From NCBI GenBank assembly GCA_020161655.1, contig JAIUPC010000009.1, forward strand, positions 186,001 to 250,000: a stretch of 64,000 nucleotides of DNA, read 5' to 3'. Of the stretch, positions 19,640-28,637 are shown piece by piece. The position numbers and the translations under genes are program-made. Positions within the stretch are counted from its first letter, which is position 1, and every line of letters begins with the position of its first letter. The notes beneath the pieces are model-generated. The model did no database searches and was not told the DNA's origin. It worked only from the letters and a program-made list of their open reading frames with translations. The stretch comes from Pseudomonadota bacterium. Its GTDB lineage: Bacteria; Pseudomonadota; Alphaproteobacteria; Rhodobacterales; Rhodobacteraceae.

Positions 19640-20128
19640 TTAGCGGTACCTGCCGATCCGAAAGCCTTTCCGTTCAAGACAGTTTGCGCCGTAGACTGTC
19701 CGGCGGTCGCCACGGATGCGGGCGTCAAAAGCGCAATCCTGCGGCAGGCCGCGACCAAGGCCGAAATCGTTCAGGCAGCGCGGTGAAACGACATCGCGGC
19801 GGCGGTCGTCATGGCGGATCTGGAAAACGCACTCCGCCGGGATGACCCGCTGGTTCCGCTTCTTCATGCGGTCGCCCGGCCACCTGTGATCTTCGTAGTA
19901 ATAGTTGTCGTCGTACCCGTAAGGATCGGCGTTCTGCTGTTTGCGCCGCTTGTCGTCGTTCCTGTCGTTGATGACCTTGTCCACGACGACCCCGGCGGCC
20001 ACCGCGCCAAGGATCAGGGCGAGCGCGTTCTTCTCCTGCTGGGTCATGGCCGCGGCAGGCGCTACGGCGCCAAGCGCAACAGCGGCCGCCGTGACGATTG
20101 CGATGATGCTTGTTTTCAACTTGCTCAT
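19640..20128 (-). CDS. Hypothetical exported protein, cysteine-containing
   Basis: Not a recognised family. The ATG at 20128 is chosen because AAGGA lies eight bases upstream and a clean signal peptide follows (residues 1-27, [12 protein letters not shown] to APAAAM). A glycine/alanine helix ([19 protein letters not shown]) comes next and might be a membrane anchor or glycine-zipper-like stretch. A very charged, tyrosine-rich section ([19 protein letters not shown]) then leads to a C-terminal domain with four Cys (AECVFQ, SPRCLND, PQDCAF, ANCLER) that could form two disulfides in the periplasm. Length is 162 aa. It is monocistronic, with its own terminator at 19548-19582. Confidence 0.7.
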   Translation of the reverse strand: MSKLKTSIIAIVTAAAVALGAVAPAAAMTQQEKNALALILGAVAAGVVVDKVINDRNDDKRRKQQNADPYGYDDNYYYEDHRWPGDRMKKRNQRVIPAECVFQIRHDDRRRDVVSPRCLNDFGLGRGLPQDCAFDARIRGDRRTVYGANCLERKGFRIGRYR

Positions 20129-20312
20129 GGCGATGTTCCTTAGTTGGCCGGCCCGTTGAGTGAATGTTTGGGCAGCAAGGCCGGCTTCATGTCCTGAGGA
20201 ATGGCCCTGGCAGCGGCGACTAGCAATAACGGCGGGCAGATACGTGATAACGACCGATTGCCGTTGGAATGTTATTGAATAGCGATGCTGCTTCACGGAA
20301 TGTCGGCCCATC

Positions 20313-20552
20313 ATGACCCGCATCCTCGCCCTCATCCTCGCCCTTACCCTCATCGCCCTGCCGGCGGCGGCGGAATGCCGCGTCGACTACAAGGCCAAGC
20401 GCGACAACCCCCTGAAGCTCGACTTCGGCACCGCGACGCTCCCTGACAGCGCCTGCGGATCGAAAGGCGATGCCGCAGCGGCACTGGCGCCGATGCTTGC
20501 ACAGGAGGGCTGGACGCTTCTGGCCATTGTCTCCATTGTTCCCAAGGGCTGA
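20313..20552 (+). CDS. Small hypothetical secreted protein
   Basis: Protein of 79 aa with a signal peptide (MTRILALILALTLIALPAAAE, predicted cleavage after AAA) and a mature part of about 58 residues. The mature part contains two Cys (ECRVDY and DSACGSKGDAA) that could form one disulfide. The family is not recognised. It ends 12 bp before the winged-helix membrane protein gene, so the two are probably one operon. Its short length makes the call less certain, but the signal peptide, the codon use and the tight spacing support a real gene. Confidence 0.6.
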   Translation: MTRILALILALTLIALPAAAECRVDYKAKRDNPLKLDFGTATLPDSACGSKGDAAAALAPMLAQEGWTLLAIVSIVPKG

Positions 20553-20564
20553 GCCTCTCGGGGA

Positions 20565-21275
20565 ATGACCGTGGCCGAAACGACCAGCGTAGCAAACGAG
20601 GCGCTCCGCGCCGGCAACCGCGTCGTCCTCTGGGGCATTGCGGCCATCGTCGCCATCCTCGCGCTGGCGGCGGTGCTTCTGTTCCTGTCGCTGCCCGACG
20701 CCAATGCCTTCAACGCCCGGGTCGAGCGTATCTTCATCGAGAACGACGCGCTGACCACCGGCGACCAGATCAAGCTTCTGGAGATTCTCGCCCAGTCCGG
20801 CACCACCTTTTCCGAGGTGCTGACCGGCTACCGCACCGTGATCTTCGTGCTGCTGGTGTTTTCAACCGCGATGCTGATCGCGGCACTCGTCTTCCTCGTG
20901 ATGATCGTCGCGCTGAACCGGCGGATGAACGAGATCCGGCGGCAGGGCATCCAGGTGTCCTCGCTTCTCATCAGCCGGGCGGAGAATGCGGTCCTGCTAA
21001 ATGACATGGCCTTCACCCTGACTCCCGCCGCCATCGAGACGCTGTCGGTTCTGGCCGAGGCGCGGATGGATGACGACATCCTCTCGGGCGCCGAGATCGA
21101 AGGTGTCATCTCGGGCAAGAATGCAGCCGATTGCGACGAGGCGGCGGGCGCCATGCGGATCAAGCGGCTCCGCGATGCGCTTGGCAACCAAATGGTGGCG
21201 GAGCTTCTGGTCAAGAACATCGCCCGCCGGGGCTACATGCTGTCGGTCGACAAGGACGCGATCCGCATGATCTGA
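20565..21275 (+). CDS. Two-helix membrane protein with C-terminal winged-helix domain (putative membrane-bound regulator)
   Basis: Protein of 236 aa. Two hydrophobic helices are visible: residues 20-42 and 91-117, with a loop of about 48 residues between them. Arg residues just before helix 1 and after helix 2 (NRRMNEIRRQG) predict both ends in the cytoplasm and the loop in the periplasm. Residues 140-230 resemble an OmpR/PhoB-type winged helix: FTLTPAAIETLSVLAEA, then MRIKRLRDALGNQ and the wing NIARRGYMLSVD. The match is by pattern only. If correct, it is an inverted ToxR-like arrangement (membrane part first). No receiver domain or kinase is nearby. It probably shares an operon with the small secreted protein upstream. 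Confidence 0.65.
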   Translation: MTVAETTSVANEALRAGNRVVLWGIAAIVAILALAAVLLFLSLPDANAFNARVERIFIENDALTTGDQIKLLEILAQSGTTFSEVLTGYRTVIFVLLVFSTAMLIAALVFLVMIVALNRRMNEIRRQGIQVSSLLISRAENAVLLNDMAFTLTPAAIETLSVLAEARMDDDILSGAEIEGVISGKNAADCDEAAGAMRIKRLRDALGNQMVAELLVKNIARRGYMLSVDKDAIRMI

Positions 21276-21348
21276 CCCGGGCCTTGCGTGGCCGGGCAGG
21301 GGGTCCTATATCGGCGCTTCCCTTTTGGCCGGCTCCGGGGGGCGCCCG

Positions 21349-22443
21349 ATGATCCAGACACCTTTCTACCTGATCGACCAGGCGAAGCTGCTTCGCAACA
21401 TGGCAGTTATCGACCGCCTGCGCGAAGGCTCGGGCGCAAAGGCGCTTCTGGCGCTGAAGTGTTTCGCCACATGGTCGGCCTTCGACCTGATGCGCGATCA
21501 TATGGACGGCACGACCTCCTCCTCTCTTTATGAACTGCGCCTCGGGCGCGAGAAGTTCGGCAAGGAAACCCACGCCTATTCCGTCGCCTGGGCCGATCAT
21601 GAGATCGCCGAGGCGGTGTCCTATGCCGACAAGATCATCTTCAACTCCATCGGCCAGCTTGAACGGTTCGACAACCAGTCGGCCACGATCCAGCGCGGCC
21701 TCAGGCTCAACCCCCGCTTCTCGACCTCCGGTTTCGACCTCGCCGACCCGGCGCGACCCTTCTCGCGCCTTGGTGAATGGGATGCGGATAAGATCGGCGA
21801 GGTGATCGACCGCTTGTCCGGCTTCATGATCCATTACAATTGCGAGAACCGGGATTTCGATCTGTTCGACCGGCAACTGACCCGGATCGAGACGGAATTC
21901 GCGCGGCTTCTCGACAAGGTCAAATGGGTCAGCCTCGGTGGCGGCATCCACTTCACCGGCGAAGGTTATCCGGTCGATGACCTCGCTGCCCGCCTCAAGG
22001 CGTTCAGCGACAGGTTCGGCGCGCAGGTCTATCTCGAACCCGGCGAGGCGGCGATCACCAATTCGACCTCACTGGAGGTGACGGTGCTCGACATCCTCAA
22101 CAACGGCAAGAATCTCGCCCTGGTCGACAGTTCGATCGAGGCGCATATGCTCGACCTGCTGATCTACCGCGAAAAGGCCAAGCTGCCGCAGGCGGGCGAG
22201 TACGAATACCAAGTATGCGGCAAGTCCTGCCTCGCCGGGGACATCTTTGGCGATGCGCGGTTCGAACGGCCGCTGTCGGTCGGCGACCGCATCTCGGTCG
22301 CGGATGCCGCCGGTTACACCATGGTCAAGAAGAACTGGTTCAACGGCGTCAACATGCCGTCGATCGTCATGAAGGACCTCGACGGTTCGCTCCGTCTGGT
22401 CCGTGAGTTCGGCTATGAGGACTACGCCTCTAGCCTGTCGTGA
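21349..22443 (+). CDS. nspC: Carboxynorspermidine/carboxyspermidine decarboxylase
   Basis: Pyridoxal-phosphate enzyme of the alanine-racemase-fold decarboxylase family. It removes CO2 from carboxy(nor)spermidine in the alternative spermidine pathway. The PLP lysine is in KALLALKCFATWSAF (K of ALKCF). SLGGGIHFTGEGYPVDDL and YLEPGEAAI bind the PLP phosphate, and YQVCGKSCLAGDIFGD contains the conserved Cys and Asp used for substrate. Length 364 aa. The start ATG at 21349 gives the family N-terminus (IQTPFYLIDQAKLLRNM). It precedes the dehydrogenase gene by 52 bp in the same direction. Confidence 0.93.
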   Translation: MIQTPFYLIDQAKLLRNMAVIDRLREGSGAKALLALKCFATWSAFDLMRDHMDGTTSSSLYELRLGREKFGKETHAYSVAWADHEIAEAVSYADKIIFNSIGQLERFDNQSATIQRGLRLNPRFSTSGFDLADPARPFSRLGEWDADKIGEVIDRLSGFMIHYNCENRDFDLFDRQLTRIETEFARLLDKVKWVSLGGGIHFTGEGYPVDDLAARLKAFSDRFGAQVYLEPGEAAITNSTSLEVTVLDILNNGKNLALVDSSIEAHMLDLLIYREKAKLPQAGEYEYQVCGKSCLAGDIFGDARFERPLSVGDRISVADAAGYTMVKKNWFNGVNMPSIVMKDLDGSLRLVREFGYEDYASSLS

Positions 22444-22495
22444 GCCTCAAGACGCTCACCCCTTCAACTGTCCTGAAGACAAGGAGACAGCCGAA

Positions 22496-23734
22496 GTGAA
22501 ACGGAATTTGCTGATCATTGGCGCCGGCGGCGTCGCGCAGGTCGTGGCGCACAAATGCGCGCAACATAACGATGTGCTGGGCGACCTCCACATCGCGAGC
22601 CGCACCAAGGCGAAATGCGAGGCGATCATCGCCAGCGTGAAGGAAAAGCGCGCGATGAAGGGGCCGGGCCGGTTCGACGCCCATTCCGTCGACGCGATGG
22701 ACACGGATGCCGTAGCCGCCCTGATCCGTTCGACCGGGGCCGGGATCGTCATCAACGTCGGCTCCTCCTTCGTCAACATGACCGTGCTTCAGGCCTGCAT
22801 CGACACCGGTGCCGCCTATATGGACACCGCGATCCACGAAGACCCCGCGAAGATCTGCGAAGCGCCGCCGTGGTACGGCAACTACGAATGGCAGCGACGC
22901 GAGGCGGCGGAGAAGGCCGGCGTCACCGCCATCCTCGGCGTCGGCTTCGACCCCGGCGTGGTCAATGCCTATGCGCGTCTCGCCGAAGAGGAATACCTCG
23001 ACCGGATCGACAGCATCGACATCGTCGATATCAACGCGGGATCGCATGGCCGCTGGTTCGCCACCAATTTCGACCCGGAGATCAACTTCCGCGAATTCAC
23101 CGGCACGGTCTATTCGTGGCAGGGCGGGGCCTGGCAATCGAACGCGATGTTCGAGGTCGGCGAGGTGTGGGACCTGCCCGTCGTCGGCAAGCAGAAGGCC
23201 TACCTCACCGGCCATGATGAGGTACATTCGCTTTCTGCCCGCTACCCCAAGGCCGATGTGCGCTTCTGGATGGGTTTTGGCGATCATTACATCAACGTCT
23301 TCACCGTGCTGAAGAACCTTGGCCTTCTTTCCGAAAAGCCGATCAGGACCGCCGAGGGGCAGGAGGTGATCCCGCTCAAGGTGGTGAAGGCCGTCCTGCC
23401 CGACCCGGCGAGCCTTGCGCCGGATTACTTGGGCAAGACCTGCATCGGTGACGTGGTGAAGGGCATGAAGGACGGCAAGCCTGCCGAGGTCTTCATCTAC
23501 AACGTCGCCGACCACAGGGAAGCCTACGATGAGGTCGGCGCGCAGGGCATTTCCTACACCGCCGGAGTGCCCCCCGTCGTCGCCGCGATCCTGATCGCGA
23601 AGGGCACATGGGACGTGGGGCGGATGGTCAATGTCGAGGAGCTCGACCCCCGGCCCTTCATCGCGCTTCTGACCCGCATGGGCCTTCCCACGCGGGTCAG
23701 GGATGCGAAGGGCGACCGGCCAGTGGAGTTCTGA
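22496..23734 (+). CDS. Carboxynorspermidine/carboxyspermidine dehydrogenase (saccharopine dehydrogenase family)
   Basis: NADPH-dependent enzyme that condenses a diamine (putrescine or diaminopropane) with aspartate semialdehyde to carboxy(nor)spermidine. The GTG start at 22496 follows AAGGAG nine bases upstream and gives the Rossmann start RNLLIIGAGGVAQVVAHKCAQ. Family landmarks are GVTAILGVGFDPGVVNAYAR, SHGRWFATNFDPEINFREFTG and the C-terminal GISYTAGVPPVVAAILIA. Length 412 aa. With nspC next to it, this forms the two-gene pathway for spermidine synthesis that replaces the S-adenosylmethionine decarboxylase route. Confidence 0.92.
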   Translation: MKRNLLIIGAGGVAQVVAHKCAQHNDVLGDLHIASRTKAKCEAIIASVKEKRAMKGPGRFDAHSVDAMDTDAVAALIRSTGAGIVINVGSSFVNMTVLQACIDTGAAYMDTAIHEDPAKICEAPPWYGNYEWQRREAAEKAGVTAILGVGFDPGVVNAYARLAEEEYLDRIDSIDIVDINAGSHGRWFATNFDPEINFREFTGTVYSWQGGAWQSNAMFEVGEVWDLPVVGKQKAYLTGHDEVHSLSARYPKADVRFWMGFGDHYINVFTVLKNLGLLSEKPIRTAEGQEVIPLKVVKAVLPDPASLAPDYLGKTCIGDVVKGMKDGKPAEVFIYNVADHREAYDEVGAQGISYTAGVPPVVAAILIAKGTWDVGRMVNVEELDPRPFIALLTRMGLPTRVRDAKGDRPVEF

Positions 23735-23809
23735 CGGAACCGGAACGCCCCGGTCCGCATTGACACCCCATGCGCGGATCGGCGCGGCCCATGGCCGTGC
23801 GAGGGGTGG

Positions 23810-24994
23810 GTGTCGAAAATGGTCCAGATGTTTCCTTCGCGGAAGGACACCGGCAAGACGCGCGCGGTGCATTCCTGGGCGGTGATCGGCATTTTCATCA
23901 TCCTGCTTGGCGCCGCCGTCGCCTATGCGCGCGAATTCCTTATGCCGGTCACGCTGGCGGTGCTCTTGTTCTTCGTCTTCGTGCCGATCCGCCGCTGGCT
24001 CTGGCGCAAGGGCATATCGCCGGCCATCACCGCAACCGGGATCACCGCGCTTCTGATCGTGTTCTTGATCGTGATGGGGACGATGCTCGTTACGCCGGCG
24101 CGCCAGCTCATGAACGACATCCCCGAGATCAGCCAGCAACTTGAGGAAAAGTTCCAGGCGCTGAAGGCGTCGTTCAAGTCCCTGCAACAGGCAGCAGAAA
24201 AGATCGACGAGATCGCGGGGGCAGAGCCCGAAGCGCCGGCGACACCAACCGTTGTCGCGCAAAGCGATGGAGGATCGGTCAGCATCGGCGTCGTGACCGC
24301 CGCCACCTCCTACGTGCCGGCCTTCTTCTCGCAGCTTCTGCTCACGCTTCTCCTGCTGTACTTCATGCTCGCCTCAGGCGACCTTCTTTACCTGAAGATC
24401 GTCCAGAGCTTCGATACCATGCGCGACAAGCGCCGTGCCTATCTGGCGCTGCGGGAGATCGAGGACAGCATCGGCAACTACCTCGGCGCTATCACCATCA
24501 TCAACCTCTGCCTCGGCGTTGCCATCGGCACCGTGCTTTACGCCCTTGGCATGCCCTCTGCCTCGATGTTCGGGGCGATGGCGTTCCTCCTGAACTTCAT
24601 CCCCTATATCGGCATGCTGATCGGCACCGCCGTCATCGGTGTCGTCGGGCTTGTCAGCTTCGACGGCTATTTCGTGCCGCTGATGGCCGCGCTGAGCTAC
24701 ATCGTCGTCAACTCCATCGAGGGCCAGATCATCACGCCCTATTTCATCTCGCGCAGGCTCAGGATGAACACGGTGGTGGTGTTCCTGTCGGTGGCGCTTT
24801 GGGCCTGGTTCTGGTCGGTCATCGGCATGATCGTCGCCGTGCCGCTTCTGGTGGTGATCCGCGTCCTCAGCGAACACATCCCGGCGCTTGAGAAGTTCGG
24901 CAATTTCCTTGGCGACGACCGGCCGCCGGCCATCGACCCGAATGCCGAGGATGATGATGCCGCAGAGGCAGAAGAGCAGGAACAACCCGCCTGA
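23810..24994 (+). CDS. AI-2E family transporter (PerM-type permease)
   Basis: Inner-membrane protein of 394 aa with about eight hydrophobic helices. The first pair covers VIGIFIILLGAAVAYA and LAVLLFFVFVPIRRWLW. A large cytoplasmic or periplasmic helical insert (LMNDIPEISQQLEEKFQALKAS) follows, then the family core with GAMAFLLNFIPYIGMLIGT and NSIEGQIITPYFISRRLRMN. The transported compound is unknown for most members, and the AI-2 exporter label comes from one E. coli relative. Two starts are possible: GTG 23810 after GAGGGG, or ATG 23819. The acidic C-terminus is unusual. 75 bp separate it from the dehydrogenase gene. Confidence 0.88.
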   Translation: MSKMVQMFPSRKDTGKTRAVHSWAVIGIFIILLGAAVAYAREFLMPVTLAVLLFFVFVPIRRWLWRKGISPAITATGITALLIVFLIVMGTMLVTPARQLMNDIPEISQQLEEKFQALKASFKSLQQAAEKIDEIAGAEPEAPATPTVVAQSDGGSVSIGVVTAATSYVPAFFSQLLLTLLLLYFMLASGDLLYLKIVQSFDTMRDKRRAYLALREIEDSIGNYLGAITIINLCLGVAIGTVLYALGMPSASMFGAMAFLLNFIPYIGMLIGTAVIGVVGLVSFDGYFVPLMAALSYIVVNSIEGQIITPYFISRRLRMNTVVVFLSVALWAWFWSVIGMIVAVPLLVVIRVLSEHIPALEKFGNFLGDDRPPAIDPNAEDDDAAEAEEQEQPA

Positions 24995-25016
24995 GCCGCG
25001 ACGGCGCGGCGGAAAC

Positions 25017-25092
25017 TGGCGACCCCGGCAGGATTCGAACCTGCGACCTGCCGCTTAGGAGGCGGCCGCTCTATCCCCTGAGCTACGGGGCC
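25017..25092 (-). tRNA. tRNA-Arg (anticodon CCT)
   Basis: A 76-nt cloverleaf on the minus strand. The acceptor stem GGCCCCG pairs with CGGGGTC (one G-T pair), and the D-arm TAGCTCAG is present. The anticodon stem GCCGC/GCGGC holds the loop CTCCTAA (anticodon CCT, decoding AGG). The T-arm GGTTCGAATCC is intact and the 3' CCA is encoded. It sits 22 bp after the PerM-type gene. Confidence 0.95.
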
Positions 25093-25374
25093 TTGCCGAC
25101 GTGGCGGCTCTCGGTCACTTCTGTCCGAGCCGGTTTGCCCGCTGGGCCTGCACGTGGATAGGCTGCGCGGGACGTGAATGCAAGCGAGCGTGGCAGGGCT
25201 TTGGCTATCCTCGCGCGCCTTTGGCGGCCGAGAAGGCGGAGCGCGTCGGCGGGCGACCTGCGGAACTGCGACGGGATGTGTGTCACGCCTTCGCGCCGAT
25301 TTCAATCCCGGCGACCCTCTGTCAGTATTCCCCCGTCGGCCAACGTCCCTCGCACCGGACAACTTCATGACCGT

Positions 25375-27705
25375 TCAAGGCGGGGCCTCCGTCGCGAAGC
25401 GCAGAAGGCTGGCGAGCGCGTCGCGGGCCTGTTCTGTCTCGGCAACAAGACTGCGACCGGATTCGAGCTCGCCCACCTCTCCTTGATTGGCAACGGCCGG
25501 GGAAGACGCGGGGGCGAGCGCCTTCAGTGCCTCTGCCACACCATCCGGCGCCGCTGCCGCGCTGCTCTGCCAGTCCCCGGCAAGCCGGTCCGCGCGCGCG
25601 GCACCTGCGGTGTCGCCCGCCCCGGAGAGTTCGGCTTCCGCCTTCTGCGGCTGGTTCTGCCTGAGGTATGCCTCGGCCCTGAGCGCCGCGGCCTCGGCGC
25701 CTTCCGCCCCTGCAAGCGTGTCGAGCGCCGCTGCGGCGTCGCCTTCATGAAGCGCACTCCGGGCGAGGATCAGCCTGCCGCGCCCGGTTGCGGCCGCCTC
25801 GCCTTTCAAGAGCGCCCTCGTTTCCGCGCCAAAGCCCGCGCCCGCCAGCCGGTCCGCCAGATCGAGCCGGAGGAGGACGTCGGGATCGAGGCGGAGGATA
25901 CGGTCGCGTTCGCGGTAGTAGTGGTTGAGGAGGGTCCAGTCGTCACCCTTTCGGACCAGCATGGCGAAAAGGCTTAGAAGCACCTCCTGCGCCACAAGCT
26001 CAGGGAAGGCCTCCCGCCACCGCGCTTCCTCGTTGAAGGCGGAGGCGAAGTCGCCGGTCGAGGCCAGTGACAGTATCTGCAAGCCGGCAAGCTCAGGCCC
26101 TTTCCTTTCGCGGCGGAATTCATAGGCAAGCGCCGCCGCGCTTTCGGCGAGAGCAGGCGGCACCGCATCGCCGCGATCAAGACGCAGGCGGATGGCGCGG
26201 GCGAGCGCTTCGGACGCTGCCGGACTGCCCCCCGTGGCGATGGCATCAAGGCTCTGCTCGGCCAAGGCGGCATCGCCGCCCGCCTGCGCAAGGTCGGCAC
26301 TCGCAATCTCCAGTTCCGGTTCAGCGGCCAGACCGGCGCGCAGGATGGCCGCGCGCACGGCATGGGCGGCATCGGCGTCGCCAGCCGCGATCAGCCGTTC
26401 CATCAGCGCGGGTCCCAGCAGACGGCGCAGATGCAGCGGAAGTGCGGAGAAAGCGCCGAGGATCGCAGCGCTGTTGATATCGCTTTGGGCGCGCGGTTTG
26501 CGGGTTTCGAGAAGCGCCCAGAGCGCGACCGCGCCATCGCAGGTCGTGAAACCTTTGAGCGCTGCGGGTGCCCTCTCCTCCCCGTCGACGATGGCCGCGA
26601 AGGTGCGGAGCCAGGGCGCGTCCGCCTCGCTGATACCGAACGCGTCAAGCGTCGCGCGCGCCTCTGCGCCGAAGCCCAGATGGATGTAGAGCCGGGCCAG
26701 CGCCAGGACCCTGTCATGATCCGGCTTGTCGAACTCTCCCACAAGGCCTTGGCGAAGCTTCGCAATCTGATAAGCCGCCGGCGTTCCGTCGCCCCAGTCT
26801 GCGGGGGTGAAATCGGTGTCCTCTGGGCATGACCGACCTTCGGCGGAGAGCGCGACCTCGACTTCCGCGAAGCCCGAGTCGCGGTCGATGCTGGTTTCGA
26901 ACTGCACGGGAAGGCCGGACGTGTCCTGCGGCGCGGGAACGGCATGGGCGTGGTTCTCCGGCCCCGATGCTGCGACGGGCTCCGGCGCCGGATCGGGGGC
27001 TGGCTGGGCGTCGAAGGTGATGAGCCCCTGCGCCGCCGCGCGACCGAGTTGCTCCGCCAACGCCTTGCGGATATCATCTGCACGGGGATCGGCAGGCGCG
27101 AATTCCGCCGCTGCTGGCCGAGGCGGGTTCTCCAGGCGCTGGTCGCCGGAACCGGGAGGAGATGCCGCGTCCTTCTGCCAGTAGACCGGCAGGTGGGGGT
27201 CCGTCGCAGGCGGCGTGATCGACGCGGGCTGCCAGCGCGGCAAGACCGGGCCGGTGGTTTGCGTGCCGGCCGCCGCGGTCCGCTCTGCCGCCCCCGTGTC
27301 GCCGCCGTCCGGGGTCTCGAACGGGCTGCTGGCGGGCGGGGCGCCCTCCTTGACGTCGATCACCACCGCGCCGCCCGGTGTTTCGAATGCCGCCACGTGG
27401 CAGTCGCAGCGAACTGTAAGATCAAGGATGCCGCCGTCGCGCGCGTCGAGACCCTCTAGCCTCTTGCGCGGAATCAGGTCGAAGGCGCCGGTTAGGTCAA
27501 ATCGTGTCGCCGGGCCGGCGGCCCGGAACACATAGCCGTCGCGCCCGCGCGTCACACTCCACCCCGCTTGCGCCGATCCCTCCAGGACAATGCGGGTGAA
27601 GCCCGGGTGTTCGCCGGACCTGACGCGCACCACCTCGGCGCGGAGCGGCACCGCAGAGAGAAGAAGGAGGGCAATCGCCGCCGGGATCGGGAAGGGCAAT
27701 CTCAT
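25375..27705 (-). CDS. Large exported helical-repeat (TPR-like) protein of the flagellar cluster
   Basis: Protein of 776 aa with a signal peptide (residues 1-23, ending PLRAE). It has an AMIN-like beta domain (residues 25-120: VVRVRSGEHPGFTRIVLEG to GGAVVIDVKEG), then a Pro-rich linker (about 120-260). A long alpha-helical part (about 290-776) follows, with degenerate helix pairs such as RVLALARLYIHLGFGAEARATLDAFG and ALRAEAYLRQNQPQKAEAELS, which resemble TPR units. No enzymatic motif is visible. It overlaps motA by 4 bp and is co-directional, so it is part of the flagellar operon. A role at the motor or in motility is inferred from position only. Confidence 0.75.
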   Translation of the reverse strand: MRLPFPIPAAIALLLLSAVPLRAEVVRVRSGEHPGFTRIVLEGSAQAGWSVTRGRDGYVFRAAGPATRFDLTGAFDLIPRKRLEGLDARDGGILDLTVRCDCHVAAFETPGGAVVIDVKEGAPPASSPFETPDGGDTGAAERTAAAGTQTTGPVLPRWQPASITPPATDPHLPVYWQKDAASPPGSGDQRLENPPRPAAAEFAPADPRADDIRKALAEQLGRAAAQGLITFDAQPAPDPAPEPVAASGPENHAHAVPAPQDTSGLPVQFETSIDRDSGFAEVEVALSAEGRSCPEDTDFTPADWGDGTPAAYQIAKLRQGLVGEFDKPDHDRVLALARLYIHLGFGAEARATLDAFGISEADAPWLRTFAAIVDGEERAPAALKGFTTCDGAVALWALLETRKPRAQSDINSAAILGAFSALPLHLRRLLGPALMERLIAAGDADAAHAVRAAILRAGLAAEPELEIASADLAQAGGDAALAEQSLDAIATGGSPAASEALARAIRLRLDRGDAVPPALAESAAALAYEFRRERKGPELAGLQILSLASTGDFASAFNEEARWREAFPELVAQEVLLSLFAMLVRKGDDWTLLNHYYRERDRILRLDPDVLLRLDLADRLAGAGFGAETRALLKGEAAATGRGRLILARSALHEGDAAAALDTLAGAEGAEAAALRAEAYLRQNQPQKAEAELSGAGDTAGAARADRLAGDWQSSAAAAPDGVAEALKALAPASSPAVANQGEVGELESGRSLVAETEQARDALASLLRFATEAPP

Positions 27706-28571
27706 GCCGCGTCCGATTTCACCGATTTCAGCGCTTCCTCAAGGGCGGAAAAGCTTGGCCGCATGTGGTGCGGGGTGTTCTGCCGGCCAACCTCGATGCA
27801 GAGATTTGCCTGGTGGTTGTGCAGGTTCGCCACCAGAACCTCGCGGATGAGGGCATAGAAATGGCCGTCTTCCTCGACCACGGTCTTCAGCTTGGCCGCG
27901 AAGGGGCCGACGATCCCGTAAGCGAGGAAAACCCCAAGGAAGGTGCCGACCAGCGCCCCGCCGATCATCTTGCCAAGGATCTCCGGCGGCTGGTCGATGG
28001 AGCCCATGGTCTTGATGACGCCAAGGACCGCCGCGACGATGCCAAGCGCCGGCAAACCGTCCGCGACCGACTGGAGCGCATGCATGGAATGCAGCGAGTG
28101 ATGCAGGCTCGCCTCGAGCTGCTTGTCGAGCACCTCTTCGACCTGGTGTGGATCATCATAGTTCATCGACGCCGAGCGCAGGGTATCGCAGATCAGATCG
28201 ACCGCCGCATGATCCGCGACGATCTTGGGGTACTTCCCGAAGATCGACGAGGTTTCCGGCGCCTCGACATGCTGTTCGATCGCGACCGGATTGCTTCGGG
28301 CGAGGCGGATCAGCTCGAAGAGAAGGCAGAGGAGATCGCGGTAGTCGTCCGGTTTCCACTTCGGCCCCTTGAAGACCTTGCCGACGTCCTTCAGCGTCTT
28401 CTTGATGGTGGCGCCGTCATTGGAGACGACGAAGGCGCCGACGGCCGCGCCGCCGATCATGATCATCTCGAACGGCAGCGACTTCATGATGATGCCAAGC
28501 TTTCCGCCGGCGGCGACATAGCCGCCGAAGACCATCACGAAGATGATGACGATTCCGATGATGCCGACCAT
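27702..28571 (-). CDS. motA: Flagellar motor stator protein MotA
   Basis: Inner-membrane proton-channel subunit of the flagellar stator, 289 aa with four membrane helices. The first is GIIGIVIIFVMVFGGYVAAGG, the second MIMIGGAAVGAFVVSN, and the last pair surrounds LPALGIVAAVLGVIKTMGSIDQPPEILGKMIGGALVGTFLGVFLAYGIVGPFA. The latter holds the conserved Pro and Thr/Ala residues of the MotA/ExbB core. The cytoplasmic loop with charged residues for FliG contact lies between helices 2 and 3 (ELIRLARSNPVAIEQHVEAPE). Its partner motB is separate, at 38553-39434. It overlaps the large downstream gene by 4 bp. Confidence 0.95.
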   Translation of the reverse strand: MVGIIGIVIIFVMVFGGYVAAGGKLGIIMKSLPFEMIMIGGAAVGAFVVSNDGATIKKTLKDVGKVFKGPKWKPDDYRDLLCLLFELIRLARSNPVAIEQHVEAPETSSIFGKYPKIVADHAAVDLICDTLRSASMNYDDPHQVEEVLDKQLEASLHHSLHSMHALQSVADGLPALGIVAAVLGVIKTMGSIDQPPEILGKMIGGALVGTFLGVFLAYGIVGPFAAKLKTVVEEDGHFYALIREVLVANLHNHQANLCIEVGRQNTPHHMRPSFSALEEALKSVKSDAA

Positions 28572-28618
28572 GACTGCCTCGGTTTATGCGTGACCCGATC
28601 AGCTATCCGCTGCCCGGG

Positions 28619-28633
28619 TTAAGATTCGCTTCG
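28619..28633 (-). promoter_or_regulatory. CtrA-like half site upstream of motA
   Basis: The + strand reads TTAAGATTCGCTTCG 48 bp upstream of the motA start. The first TTAA and spacer GATTCGC nearly repeat those before flgE and motB, but the second half is TTCG instead of CTAA. Only a half site is claimed. Confidence 0.35.
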
Positions 28634-28637
28634 CGCT

